Shown: in pieces, positions 24,381 through 37,273 of the stretch
Position numbering within the stretch: position 1 is the first letter of the stretch
How the letters are laid out: every line of letters starts with the position of its first letter
Assembly (NCBI GenBank): GCA_024331125.1
Contig: JANDJI010000003.1
Coordinates: 186,001 to 250,000 of the forward strand
DNA length: 64,000 nt
Source: Nitrospira sp.
GTDB lineage: Bacteria; Nitrospirota; Nitrospiria; Nitrospirales; Nitrospiraceae
Reading direction: 5' to 3'
Made by a program: the position numbers and the translations under genes
Notes under the pieces: generated by a model
Database searches by the model: none
The model's input: the letters and a program-made list of their open reading frames with translations, nothing else
What the model was told of the DNA's origin: nothing

Positions 24381-26861
24381 CTAGGTTCCGGAGGCGGCGT
24401 CCTCCGACGCCGGCTCATCCCGGTCGCCTGCTTCGGCCAGTCGCGCGACGCCCACGACGCGATCGTTCTCCCCGTCAAGATCAAGAATGCGGACGCCCTG
24501 TGTGTTGCGTCCCACCTCGCGGATATCGTCCACTTTGCAGCGCAGGACCTTCCCTTGCGCGGCCATCAGCATGATTTCGTCGCCGTCGCGGACCTGGAGG
24601 AAGCCGACCGCAGGCCCGTTCTTTTCGGTCGTCTTCACGCTGATGATGCCCTTGCCGCCGCGGCCCTGCACGCGATACTCGCCCACCGGCGTGCGTTTGC
24701 CGTATCCGCCCTCGGTGACGGTCAAGATCGCCGTCGTGGAATCCGGCGTGATCGTTTCCATGCCGATCACTTCATTGCCTTCCTCCAGCGTGATTCCTTT
24801 CACCCCGTAGGCGGTGCGGCCCATGGGCCGCACCTCGTCCTCCTTGAAGCGGATCGTGATGCCCTGCCGCGTGCCGAGCAGGATTTCCCGCTGCCCGTCG
24901 GTCAAATGCACGCCGATGAGTTTGTCGCCTTCTTCCAGCCCCAGCGCGATGATGCCGCCCTGCCGGGGGTTACCGTAGGCCGACAGCTCTGTTTTTTTGA
25001 CCAACCCTTTCTTCGTCGCCATGACCACGTAGCGGTCGTCGCGGAATTCCTTGACGGGGAGCGTCGCCGTCACCTTTTCGTTGCCGGACAGGGCGAGCAG
25101 GTTCACCAGGGCCTTCCCCTTCGCGGCGCGTCCCGCCTCGGGAATCTCGTGGACCTTGAGCCAATAGACCTTGCCCGCGTCCGTGAAAAAGAGCAGCGTG
25201 TCGTGCGTGGAGGCGGTGAACAGCGTTTCGACGAAATCCTCGTCCTTGATGCCCATCCCGATCTTGCCCTTGCCGCCCCGCCGCTGCGCGCGATAGAGCG
25301 ACACCGCGTTGCGCTTGATGTATCCGGCGTGCGAGATCGTGACGATCACCTCTTCCTCGGCGATCAAATCTTCCAGGCTGATCTCCGCCTCTTCCTTCAC
25401 GATCTGGGTGCGCCGCTCGTCCTGGTACGTCTCGCGGATCTCCGTCAACTCGTCCTTGATGATCGTTCGCACGAGCGCTTCGCTGGCCAGCACGGACTTC
25501 AGATATTCGATCCGCTTCAGTACCTCCTGATATTCCTCGATCAGCTTGCTGCGCTCGAGCTGCGTGAGCCGTTGCAGGCGCATGTCGAGGATCGCGTTGG
25601 CCTGAAGTTCGCTGAGCGAGAACTGCCGCACCAAGCCCGCGCGGGCTTCGTCGGGCGATTGCGAGCGGCGGATCAGCGCGATCACGGCGTCCAGGTTGTC
25701 GAGCGCGATCTTGAGCCCTTCGAGAATATGCGCGCGCTCCTCCGCCTTGCGGAGCTCGTAGGCGGTGCGCCGCACCACCACCTCGCGCCGGTGCTCGATG
25801 AAGTGGTGCAGGATCTGCTTGAGATTCAGGACCTCCGGGCGGTTGTTGACCAGCGCCAACATGTTGACGCCGAACGTGGTTTCGAGCTGCGTATTCTTGT
25901 ACAGATTGTTCAGGACCACCTGCGGGATCTCGTTGCGTTTCAACTCGATGACGATCCGCACCCCTTCGCGATCGGAGGATTCGTCGCGCAGATCGGAGAT
26001 ACCCTTGATCCGGTCGTCCTGAATCAGCTCGGCGATTTTCTCGATGAGCTTGGCTTTGTTGACCTGGTAGGGAATCTCCGTGACGATGAGCCGCTCGCGC
26101 TCGGTCCGCTCGTCGATTTCCACCGCGACCTTCGCCCGCAGCTTAAGCAGTCCCCGTCCCGTTTCGTAGGCTTCCTTGATCCCGCCCACGCCGTAAATGA
26201 AGCCGGCGGTCGGAAAATCGGGACCCGGAATCTTCTTCATGAGCTGCGCGACGGTGGCTTCCGGGTTTTCCAACAGCAGCAGCAACCCGTCGATCACTTC
26301 GGCGATGTTGTGGGTCGGAATGTTGGTCGCGTACCCCACGGCGATGCCGCCCGCGCCGTTGATCAAGAGATTGGGCACGCGGGTGGGGAGCACGAGCGGT
26401 TCCTGGCGCGATTCGTCGTAGTTGGGGCCGAAGTCGACGGTCTCCTTGTCGATGTCCGCCAACAGCTCCTCGGCCAGCTTCGTCATGCGCGCTTCGGTGT
26501 AGCGCATGGCCGCCGGCGAGTCGCCGTCCATCGAGCCGTAGTTGCCCTGGCCGTCGATGAGCGGATAGCGCATGTTGAAGTCCTGCGCCATCCGTACGAG
26601 GGTGTCGTAAATCGCGGAATCGCCATGGGGATGGTAATTCCCCATGATCTCCCCCACGATCTTCGCGGATTTGCGGTAGGCCCGCGCGGACGTGAGGCCC
26701 ATCTCGTGCATGCCGAAGAGGATGCGCCGGTGGACGGGCTTCAACCCGTCGCGCACGTCCGGCAGCGCCCGCCCCACGATCACGCTCATGGCGTAATCCA
26801 GGTAGGACGACTTCATCTCGTCTTCGATGGCGATGTGGCCTAACCGTTCATCGGGCGGCAT
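24381..26861 (-). CDS. gyrA: DNA gyrase subunit A
   Basis: The 826-residue subunit cuts and rejoins DNA during negative supercoiling. The active-site tyrosine is in AAMRYTEARMTKL, with the quinolone-pocket region HPHGDSAIYDTLVRMAQDF just before it. The GyrA box QRRGGKG, needed for DNA wrapping, separates it from ParC. Six beta-pinwheel repeats follow. An Asp/Glu-rich tail closes the protein. It forms a minus-strand cluster with gyrB, dnaN and dnaA. Confidence 0.98.
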   Translation of the reverse strand: MPPDERLGHIAIEDEMKSSYLDYAMSVIVGRALPDVRDGLKPVHRRILFGMHEMGLTSARAYRKSAKIVGEIMGNYHPHGDSAIYDTLVRMAQDFNMRYPLIDGQGNYGSMDGDSPAAMRYTEARMTKLAEELLADIDKETVDFGPNYDESRQEPLVLPTRVPNLLINGAGGIAVGYATNIPTHNIAEVIDGLLLLLENPEATVAQLMKKIPGPDFPTAGFIYGVGGIKEAYETGRGLLKLRAKVAVEIDERTERERLIVTEIPYQVNKAKLIEKIAELIQDDRIKGISDLRDESSDREGVRIVIELKRNEIPQVVLNNLYKNTQLETTFGVNMLALVNNRPEVLNLKQILHHFIEHRREVVVRRTAYELRKAEERAHILEGLKIALDNLDAVIALIRRSQSPDEARAGLVRQFSLSELQANAILDMRLQRLTQLERSKLIEEYQEVLKRIEYLKSVLASEALVRTIIKDELTEIRETYQDERRTQIVKEEAEISLEDLIAEEEVIVTISHAGYIKRNAVSLYRAQRRGGKGKIGMGIKDEDFVETLFTASTHDTLLFFTDAGKVYWLKVHEIPEAGRAAKGKALVNLLALSGNEKVTATLPVKEFRDDRYVVMATKKGLVKKTELSAYGNPRQGGIIALGLEEGDKLIGVHLTDGQREILLGTRQGITIRFKEDEVRPMGRTAYGVKGITLEEGNEVIGMETITPDSTTAILTVTEGGYGKRTPVGEYRVQGRGGKGIISVKTTEKNGPAVGFLQVRDGDEIMLMAAQGKVLRCKVDDIREVGRNTQGVRILDLDGENDRVVGVARLAEAGDRDEPASEDAASGT

Positions 26862-26902
26862 TCCGAACTCCTCGTGAACCGTCGCTCGTCAAATGACGTC
26901 CT

Positions 26903-30557
<3,655 letters not shown>

Positions 30558-30584
30558 AGTGTCGTCTCCACAAGACTCTCCGAT

Positions 30585-31937
30585 TTATCCCCGCAAGATT
30601 TGCTCTTTTAACGCCTCGATTGCGTTGTGCAACGTCTCGTCTTTTTCCTTTGCCTTCGCCACTTGCTTGCATGCGTGCATGATCGTCGTGTGGTCCTTGC
30701 CGCCGAAGTGGCGCCCTATCTCCGGATAGGATGCATCCGTCAGCTCGCGACAGAGGTACATCGCGATTTGTCTCGGATGCACCAACGTCTTGCTGCGCCG
30801 TCGGGATTTCAACTCCGTGATCTTGATGCGGAACTGTGCACACACGGCTTCCTGAATGTCGTCCATCGCTACGACTTTCTTCTTGTCTCCAATCAGATCG
30901 CGGAGCACATTTTTAGCCATCTCCAGCGTGATGGCCTGCCCTGTCAACGACGAGTAGGCCCCGAGCCGAACAAGACTTCCTTCCAACTCCCGAATGTTGC
31001 TTTTCATAGTGTTGGAAAGAAACTGGATGACGTCCTCGGGGAGTGTGATGCCCTCGTCCTCCGATTTTTTTCTTAGGATTGCGATTCGTGTCTCCACATC
31101 GGGCGGTTGCAGGTCGGCGATCAATCCCCACTCGAATCTGGAACGGAGCCTTTCTTCTATATCGGGCATGTCTTTAGGAAAACGATCGCTCGAGAGAACG
31201 ATTTGTTTGTGTCCTTCGTACAGGGAGTTGAAAGTGTGAAAAAATTCCTCTTGCGTGCGTTCTTTCCCGACAAGGAACTGAATGTCGTCGATCATGAGCA
31301 TATCGATGTGCCGGTAACGCTTCCGCAGGTCCATCATCTTGTCGTACCGGATGGAGTTGATGACTTCGTTCGTAAATTGCTCTGTCGTCAGGTAGGCGAT
31401 ACGCAGATCCGTCTTTTCGGCGACGTGGTTGCCGATGGCATTGAGCAGGTGGGTTTTTCCAAGACCAACACCTCCGTAAATGAATAATGGATTATACGTC
31501 TTCCCCGGCTGTTCCGCCACGGCCATGCAGGCTGCATGGGCGAACTGATTTCCCGCGCCGACAACAAAGCTTCCAAAAGTATACTTCGGATTAAGCTGGA
31601 CTCCACGTTTGGCCCTCACCTGGTTCATGAATCGAGGCGGTGTGTCCAATACCTCTCCCTCCGTTGTCTGCGAGGCTTCACTTGGAACAACCTTGAAGCT
31701 TACGGACCGGACCTTCTCTCCTTCTCCTCTTCCCGATGCCGTGATTGCCTCTACAAGGAGCCGTTCGTAGTGCTTATCAAGCCAGTCTCCGAAAAATTTA
31801 TTGGGAACTGCGATATACGCTATCGTGTCCTCGATTCGATCAAGGTGTGCGCGAGTAAACCATGTGTCATAGACTTGGGGCGGGACTTTCTCCTGAATGT
31901 ACCGAAGCGCCTCCTGCCAAAGCATCTGAACATCCAT
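30585..31937 (-). CDS. dnaA: Chromosomal replication initiator protein
   Basis: The 450-residue AAA+ initiator has an N-terminal helicase-contact domain, linker, then Walker A GGVGLGKTHLLNAIG, Walker B MLMIDDIQFL and sensor LSSDRFPKD. The C-terminal helix-turn-helix for DnaA boxes reads LSYPEIGRHFGGKDHTTIMHACK in form (here DASYPEIGRHFGGKDH). DnaA boxes lie just upstream of its start, allowing autoregulation. Confidence 0.98.
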   Translation of the reverse strand: MDVQMLWQEALRYIQEKVPPQVYDTWFTRAHLDRIEDTIAYIAVPNKFFGDWLDKHYERLLVEAITASGRGEGEKVRSVSFKVVPSEASQTTEGEVLDTPPRFMNQVRAKRGVQLNPKYTFGSFVVGAGNQFAHAACMAVAEQPGKTYNPLFIYGGVGLGKTHLLNAIGNHVAEKTDLRIAYLTTEQFTNEVINSIRYDKMMDLRKRYRHIDMLMIDDIQFLVGKERTQEEFFHTFNSLYEGHKQIVLSSDRFPKDMPDIEERLRSRFEWGLIADLQPPDVETRIAILRKKSEDEGITLPEDVIQFLSNTMKSNIRELEGSLVRLGAYSSLTGQAITLEMAKNVLRDLIGDKKKVVAMDDIQEAVCAQFRIKITELKSRRRSKTLVHPRQIAMYLCRELTDASYPEIGRHFGGKDHTTIMHACKQVAKAKEKDETLHNAIEALKEQILRG

Positions 31938-32258
31938 GCTTCAATTCACTCTCTATCCACAGGATTATTCACAGATGTGAATAACCTGTTACTTTCCCTT
32001 GTGTTCTTTCTGGAAATCTGTACCTTTTATGCACCCCGATGAATTCATACCGGACAGTCAACCCGATCGTTTATTACTTCCCTACTCCGTTTCATCACCT
32101 TATCCTTATATCCCCCAGAGGAACTCCACAGCATTCTCCCCAACAAACCGACGACATCTCCTCCACATAAACAATCTGTTCGTCCCCATCCCCGCTATCC
32201 ACCTCTCCTACTCCTAATCCGGCTCCTACGACTAAAATTCTCTTCATCAGGTTGAAGA
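31938..32258. other. oriC: Probable replication origin (oriC) next to dnaA
   Basis: This AT-rich gap of 321 bases codes for nothing. Close to dnaA it has three DnaA-box-like sites: CTATCCACA (31953-31961), TTATTCACA (31965-31973) and its inverse TGTGAATAA (31976-31984). A degenerate CTATCCACC occurs at 32195-32203. The stretch 31985-32035 is T-rich and could unwind. The gene order dnaA-dnaN-gyrB-gyrA fits a bacterial origin. Confidence 0.7.
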
Positions 32259-32453
32259 CTAAAGAACAATGACCCTGTCGGCATCCATGATCAGCCTCAG
32301 AAGGTTCTCATAGTTTATGCCCTCTCCTCCAAGAGTAGATAAGCCTTCATCCGAGATGAGAATAGAAGCGGCGTTCTCATGGTCGCCTGGAGAACAAAGA
32401 GCCGTCGAAACCAGCTCGGGTGCCTGACGAAAAATAAACAAAGTCGATGCCAT
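32259..32453 (-). CDS. DsrH/TusB-like sulfur-relay protein
   Basis: The 64-residue product ends with the family-like segment LIMDADRVIVL and carries a cysteine at ALCSPGD. It is shorter than typical DsrH/TusB proteins (about 95 residues), so it may be reduced. It is the third gene of a run with DsrF-like and DsrE-like genes, which supports the assignment. In other bacteria the complex hands persulfide sulfur to tRNA-modifying or sulfur-oxidising enzymes. Confidence 0.55.
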   Translation of the reverse strand: MASTLFIFRQAPELVSTALCSPGDHENAASILISDEGLSTLGGEGINYENLLRLIMDADRVIVL

Positions 32454-32478
32454 ACAAGGAAACCCTCAAACCGCACGT

Positions 32479-32820
32479 CTAAAAAATGAGGGTGCGGTCG
32501 GCTGAATGAATAAAAGAACGAATTTCATTCTCCGACTCGTATCGGACATAAAACTTCTCATCAACTAAGGATCGGTCTGCGTCATGAGTAATGACAAAGG
32601 GAACATTCAGGTGATGAATCGACGGGAGATATTTCTCCAAGATGTCCACATCAACGATGTCTTCCGTGTCGCCGGATAAAAGCCGAATCGCCTCGCCAAG
32701 AAGGATTACCGTCGTCAAGTGGGATCCCGCAACCAGGCCGAGGGCGATACGCAGTGCTTCAACCGGGCGGTGAGTTTTCGTAGGGTCCTCTTGAATGACA
32801 ACGACGACGGTTTTAGCCAT
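32479..32820 (-). CDS. DsrE/DsrF-family (TusC-like) protein
   Basis: The 113-residue protein has the DsrE/F fold signature: a beta strand (KTVVVVIQEDP), helix with RPVEALRIALGLVAG, then strand TTVILLGEAIRLL. It lacks an obvious catalytic cysteine, as TusC-type subunits do. It lies 14 bases after the DsrE-like gene. Base composition here is more AT-rich than in the rest of the window. Confidence 0.65.
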   Translation of the reverse strand: MAKTVVVVIQEDPTKTHRPVEALRIALGLVAGSHLTTVILLGEAIRLLSGDTEDIVDVDILEKYLPSIHHLNVPFVITHDADRSLVDEKFYVRYESENEIRSFIHSADRTLIF

Positions 32821-32834
32821 AAGTCTCTTGTGCC

Positions 32835-33164
32835 TTATGTGAACGACAGAAACGGCTCACATGCGTCAATGAGGCCGGAAAGAACGACAAGTCCTGAAAG
32901 GGAAATTGATGGATCAAGATCGGCCGTCGAGACATGGTGTTGCTGGCACCCATAGGCACAGGCGAATATCCGCACTCCCGATGCAGCCAGGTTCCGATAG
33001 GACGGAGAATTCAGGTTCTTGACCCCTTCGTCGATCAAGTAGAGGTACACCTCATGACCGGCCTTACATGCAGCATGAGCCAAGCCATGAACGACGGTGG
33101 CGCTTTTGTCAGCCGGAGGAAGCGCGAGTAGAATTCCCAATTTTCGTCTTGTAGAAAAATCCAC
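32835..33164 (-). CDS. DsrE/TusD-like sulfur-relay protein
   Basis: The 109-residue protein begins at a GTG (33164) with AAAGG seven bases upstream; the frame extends to an ATG at 33209 without a site. The fold marks are KLGILLALPPADKSATVVHGLAHAAC, EVYLYLIDEGV and the cysteine-bearing IFACAYGCQQH, where the catalytic persulfide cysteine of DsrE/TusD is expected. It heads a three-gene minus-strand set that may be transcribed from an AT-rich promoter region behind hisS. Confidence 0.65.
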   Translation of the reverse strand: MDFSTRRKLGILLALPPADKSATVVHGLAHAACKAGHEVYLYLIDEGVKNLNSPSYRNLAASGVRIFACAYGCQQHHVSTADLDPSISLSGLVVLSGLIDACEPFLSFT

Positions 33165-33254
33165 AAAAAAACCTTTGTAATAATAATACCTTATGTTTAT
33201 AGAGCACATAGGAAACTACGGGGTTTTTAGTCAAAAGTCAACGGGCAAAAACGA

Positions 33255-34523
33255 CTAGGATTTTCGGACGTGGGAGGAGACGTCACCACAAAGGGAAGCC
33301 AGAGAGACCGTGTACTGATCTTTCGTGTTCATATCCCGGAGGATTCCCTGCCCTTTATCGACTTCATCATCGCCGATGATTAAGGTGAACCCGACGGCAA
33401 GTCGATCGGCCTGACGGAGGTGCGATTTGAGAGATGTGGCTCGGAAATCGGCAACGGCCGGTATTCCCGCAAGGCGGAGCCCTTCAAGGGCCGAGAAACC
33501 GGCAGATGCTCCGGAGACACCGAACCCGGCGACGTAAACGGTCGCCTGCCGAGGAGACGGAAGATCCGTAGTCTGCGGCAACATCAGCGCGATTCTCTCC
33601 AGTCCCATTGCAAAACCGACGGCCGGCGTAGGGGGACCTCCCAGGGCCTCGACGAGACCATCATAGCGTCCTCCGGCTCCGACGGCGTTCTGAGCGCCGA
33701 GAGCGGTGGAAGTGACCTCGAAAGTCGTCAGACAATAATAGTCCAATCCTCGGACAAGGCGGTGATTCAAGCGATATGAAATACCGATGGAATCAAGATC
33801 GTTCAGCACGCCGGCAAAGTAGGCGCGGGCCTCATCCGATAGACTGTCAGCCAGGCGAGGAGCTGGCTCCGTCGCGGCCCGACAGCCGGGAACCTTGCAG
33901 TCCAACACACGCAGCGGGTTCGTATCGAGGCGTCGGCGGCAGTTGACGCAGAGAACGTCGGCGACGGTGTGGAGAAACTCGACCAAGCGGGGCCGATATG
34001 CCGCGCGGTCTTCGGCGGAACCCAGATTATTGATCTCAAGAGTCAGGGCCGGCAGCTTGAGATCCGACAGGATGCGCCAGAGCAGAGCGATCACTTCCAC
34101 ATCGGCGCGCGGATCGGCCATGCCGAACGATTCGACGCCGAATTGATGAAATTGGCGGAGTCGTCCCGCCTGTGGGCGCTCGTGGCGGAACATCGGCCCG
34201 GAATAAAAAAATTTTTGAGGAGTGGGATCGGCTGCGCGGTTGTGTTCAATGTAGGCGCGAACCGTACCCGCGGTTCCCTCGGGGCGGAGCGTAAGCGACG
34301 TTCCATCCCGATCCTGGAAGGTGTACATCTCTTTTTCCACGATGTCGGTCGAGGTCCCGATACTTCTGGCAAACAGCTCGGTCACTTCGAATATGGGCAC
34401 CCGAATTTCACGGAAGCCGTAGAGATCGGCCCAACGCCTCGCGGTCTCCTCGATCAACCTCCATCGGGGCGTCTCTTCCGGCAAGACGTCTTTGACCCCC
34501 TTGATCCCCTTGATCGTATTCAT
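33255..34523 (-). CDS. hisS: Histidyl-tRNA synthetase
   Basis: The 422-residue class II synthetase starts IKGIKGVKDVLPEETPRW. Motif 2 appears as MFRHERPQAGRLRQFHQ, the histidine A motif as LVRGLDYYCLTTFE, and motif 3 near GFAMGLERIALML. The C-terminal anticodon-binding domain is complete. It has a well-formed promoter and is divergent from the ThyX-like gene. Confidence 0.97.
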   Translation of the reverse strand: MNTIKGIKGVKDVLPEETPRWRLIEETARRWADLYGFREIRVPIFEVTELFARSIGTSTDIVEKEMYTFQDRDGTSLTLRPEGTAGTVRAYIEHNRAADPTPQKFFYSGPMFRHERPQAGRLRQFHQFGVESFGMADPRADVEVIALLWRILSDLKLPALTLEINNLGSAEDRAAYRPRLVEFLHTVADVLCVNCRRRLDTNPLRVLDCKVPGCRAATEPAPRLADSLSDEARAYFAGVLNDLDSIGISYRLNHRLVRGLDYYCLTTFEVTSTALGAQNAVGAGGRYDGLVEALGGPPTPAVGFAMGLERIALMLPQTTDLPSPRQATVYVAGFGVSGASAGFSALEGLRLAGIPAVADFRATSLKSHLRQADRLAVGFTLIIGDDEVDKGQGILRDMNTKDQYTVSLASLCGDVSSHVRKS

Positions 34524-34575
34524 GAAGTCCTTCGAATTCTTTCTTCTGTAGGTGACTCGTCGACGTACGCGGCGG

Positions 34576-34605
34576 ACTATAACGACGCCCTCCGAAACAA
34601 GTCAA
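34576..34605 (-). promoter_or_regulatory. Probable hisS promoter
   Basis: On the minus strand TTGACT (34605-34600) and TATAGT (34581-34576) are 18 bases apart, with the start about 45 bases from the hisS ATG. Confidence 0.65.
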
Positions 34606-34639
34606 CGGAGATGAGACGTTATCCTCAACGAAACGATTC

Positions 34640-34668
34640 TTGCGCCGAGTGCGCAGGGGGGGTATAGT
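34640..34668 (+). promoter_or_regulatory. Probable promoter of the ThyX-like gene
   Basis: TTGCGC (34640-34645) and TATAGT (34663-34668) are 17 bases apart, about 42 bases before the ATG at 34710. Confidence 0.55.
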
Positions 34669-34709
34669 GCGCCCCAGCCTCTTCTATTGAGGAGTCTCGA
34701 CGTTTCACG

Positions 34710-36197
34710 ATGGAACACGAACGGTCGACCGGCCGGGTGATCGCGATCGGGCCGATGCCCCCCGAAAAATGCGCGTACGCGTTGGCGCGGTACAGCCGTT
34801 CACCGGACTCCATTGAAAACAGCATCCGGTGGGTTCACGGCCACTCGTCGGAGAAGTTTTGGGAGCAATTCTACTTCGACTACGGCCATGCTTCCATCGC
34901 CGACCTCGGCCACGTCGTCATCTGCTTCGAAGACATCTCGGAACTGGCGGCGATTCGATTGGAGGACGAGCCGCTCTGGGACGGCCAGGCCAAATCCAGT
35001 CGGTACCAAAATTTCGCCGTCGGCCGGTGGTTTGTGCCCCATCACATCAGGGGCCGTGAAACGGAGGCCGTCTATGAAGGAATCCTCCGGAGTCTCTCCG
35101 AGGCGTATCGACTGTTGCACGACCCGTTGGTCGCCTCTCTCTCCGAGCGGGAACCTCGGCCGCAGACGATGGGCCAGGCCGATTATCAACGCAGGATCGC
35201 GGCGCGCGCCTTCGACGTGACGAGATATCTCCTTCCGCTTGCGGCGACGACTAACGTGGGACAGGTCGTGAGCATTCGAACGTTGGAAAAGCAAATGACG
35301 CGCTTGCTGTCGTCCCCGTTAACGGAATTGCGAGCGATCGGCGAAAAATTGCAGGAGGCCTGCCGGCGCCCGCCGGTCACGCTCTGGAACGAGCTCTGCG
35401 GCGAGAACGCCCTCTGTGCCGACCCGCTGGCTCCGACACTGGCGAGGCACGCCAAGGCCAACCCCTATCTGGCGTCGGTGTATTCGGACCTGGCCCGCCA
35501 TGCGAAAGAAGTCCTGCGCGGCGGGGGACTCGACCGGCCGGATCAGTGGAGCGCCGTCGAACCGATCGACCTGATCGAGCCCCATCATCCGTTGGACGAA
35601 ATCGTCGCGACCCTCTTGTACCGTGTCGCGCACGCTCCGTATCGTGACATTCTGGCCGTCGTGCGGAATTGGTCCGAGAAACAAAAGCGCGAGACGATCG
35701 AAGTCGCCGTCAAACGGCGGGGGCCCTATGACGAGCTGATCAAAGAGTTTCGGAGCGGCTATGCCATTCTGTTCGACGTGCTCATGGACATCGGTGCCTG
35801 GCGCGACCTTCATCGCCACAGACGTTGCCAACAGGTGCAGCAGAATTTTACGACCCTGCACGGGTATGACGTCCCTCCGCCGTTGATCGCGGCGGGTTTG
35901 GATAGGGACTATCGGCAAGCCATGGACGCCGTGCGCGGGGACATCGAGCTTCTCAAGAAGGAAGACCAAGAGGCGGCGCTCTATGCCATCCCGTTCGGTT
36001 TCAAAGTACGGTGTCTGTTCAAGATGGACTATGCGGAGGCGGAGTACATCGCCAAGCTCCGATCCGGCGTCAAAGGCCATTGGTCTTATCGCACGGTCGC
36101 CTGGCAGATGAAGCAAAGGCTGGCCGCACGATATCCCGCGTTGGGTGAACTGATCCAGGCGACGCCCCCCGACGTCGAAGATGCCTTGAATCGATGA
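34710..36197 (+). CDS. Double-length ThyX-like (FAD-dependent thymidylate synthase) protein
   Basis: The 495-residue protein is about twice the size of a standard ThyX. The first half has the DFGHASIAD-type block (YGHASIADLGH) and an SSRY motif at residues 96-99. The second half carries RHRR at 369-372 in a region resembling the ThyX signature RHRxxSxxxxSxR. In that signature the serine position is occupied by cysteine (RHRRCQQVQQ). Thus the two ThyX signature elements are split between the halves. ThyX makes dTMP from dUMP using flavin and methylene-THF. No thyA is visible in the window. Activity is uncertain. Confidence 0.75.
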   Translation: MEHERSTGRVIAIGPMPPEKCAYALARYSRSPDSIENSIRWVHGHSSEKFWEQFYFDYGHASIADLGHVVICFEDISELAAIRLEDEPLWDGQAKSSRYQNFAVGRWFVPHHIRGRETEAVYEGILRSLSEAYRLLHDPLVASLSEREPRPQTMGQADYQRRIAARAFDVTRYLLPLAATTNVGQVVSIRTLEKQMTRLLSSPLTELRAIGEKLQEACRRPPVTLWNELCGENALCADPLAPTLARHAKANPYLASVYSDLARHAKEVLRGGGLDRPDQWSAVEPIDLIEPHHPLDEIVATLLYRVAHAPYRDILAVVRNWSEKQKRETIEVAVKRRGPYDELIKEFRSGYAILFDVLMDIGAWRDLHRHRRCQQVQQNFTTLHGYDVPPPLIAAGLDRDYRQAMDAVRGDIELLKKEDQEAALYAIPFGFKVRCLFKMDYAEAEYIAKLRSGVKGHWSYRTVAWQMKQRLAARYPALGELIQATPPDVEDALNR

Positions 36198-36210
36198 CGG
36201 CCCGCTCCGT

Positions 36211-37248
36211 ATGAGCCCCCATCAACTGGAATGCGAAGCCGCCATCCTGGCCGGATCGTGGGAAACGCTCCTGGCCCTGGCCCAGGCCTGGAACAGGGAA
36301 CTGGAAGCCGCTGGAACGGCGGACCCATGTCCCCACTTCGCGATGAACGTCGTCTACCTCTTGCAGGGTCGGTTCGCCGAAGCCTGGAAAGTCCATGCGC
36401 GTTGCCTTGAGGCCGCGGACGACATCGCAAAGGTCCGGTTCTGGGTCGACTCTCTCCTCGAACGACAATCGGACAACGGCCACGTCCATCTCGTCCGGGG
36501 CCTCTTCCTGTCCCAGTCGGGTTTTTCAGAACAGTCGATGTCCTGCTACAAGGAGGCGGCGAGACTGAACCCGCAATCCGCCCATCCCCATTATTTTCTT
36601 GCCCAGATTCACCAGCGGGCGAACCGGCTCGAAATGGCGATCAAGGAATATAAGGAGGCCGTGCGGTTGGAACCCTCTTTCGCCTCGGCGCGGACCAATT
36701 TGGGCGTGGCGTATCAAGAACAGGGCCGGCTCGAAATGGCGATCAAGGAATACCGGGAAGTCATCAAGTTGCAGCCGAACGATCCGGTGGCTCACGCGAA
36801 TTTGGGGTGCGCCTTGGCCGAGCAGGGCAAGATGGAGCCGGCGCTTCAGTCATACAAAGAAGCGCTGCGGTTGAACCCGAACGACGCGGAGGTGCACTTT
36901 GCCATGGGGGGACTGTACGAGACGCGGGGCCGGCTCGACCTGGCGCAGAAGAGTTACCGTGACGCCCTCCAAGCCGACCCACAGTTCGGTCAGGCCCATT
37001 CCGCCTTGGGGTGGTTGGCGCTTCGGAAGGACCGGCTGCAGGAAGCGCAGGAGGCGTTTAATCGGGCCCTTGCGTGCAACGCCGAGGACGCCGCCGCCTA
37101 TCATGGCCTGGCGGAGATCTACGCCCTGCGCGGCAAGCGACAAAGCGCCATGGAGAACTACAGCAAGGCGCTCAGGTATTATCGCGATCCGGAAAAGAAA
37201 AATCAGATCATGAACCAGCTCTTTCAGGAAGGTCAGGTGGGAGACTAG
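36211..37248 (+). CDS. TPR-repeat protein
   Basis: The 345-residue soluble protein contains about seven tetratricopeptide repeats in the C-terminal two thirds (for example RLEMAIKEYKEAVRLEPSFASARTNLG), preceded by a cysteine-containing helical region. It starts 13 bases after the ThyX-like gene, so the two are probably co-transcribed. TPRs mediate protein binding; the partner is unknown. Confidence 0.85.
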   Translation: MSPHQLECEAAILAGSWETLLALAQAWNRELEAAGTADPCPHFAMNVVYLLQGRFAEAWKVHARCLEAADDIAKVRFWVDSLLERQSDNGHVHLVRGLFLSQSGFSEQSMSCYKEAARLNPQSAHPHYFLAQIHQRANRLEMAIKEYKEAVRLEPSFASARTNLGVAYQEQGRLEMAIKEYREVIKLQPNDPVAHANLGCALAEQGKMEPALQSYKEALRLNPNDAEVHFAMGGLYETRGRLDLAQKSYRDALQADPQFGQAHSALGWLALRKDRLQEAQEAFNRALACNAEDAAAYHGLAEIYALRGKRQSAMENYSKALRYYRDPEKKNQIMNQLFQEGQVGD

Positions 37249-37273
37249 AGAAGAGACGAGCAAACGACGGACG

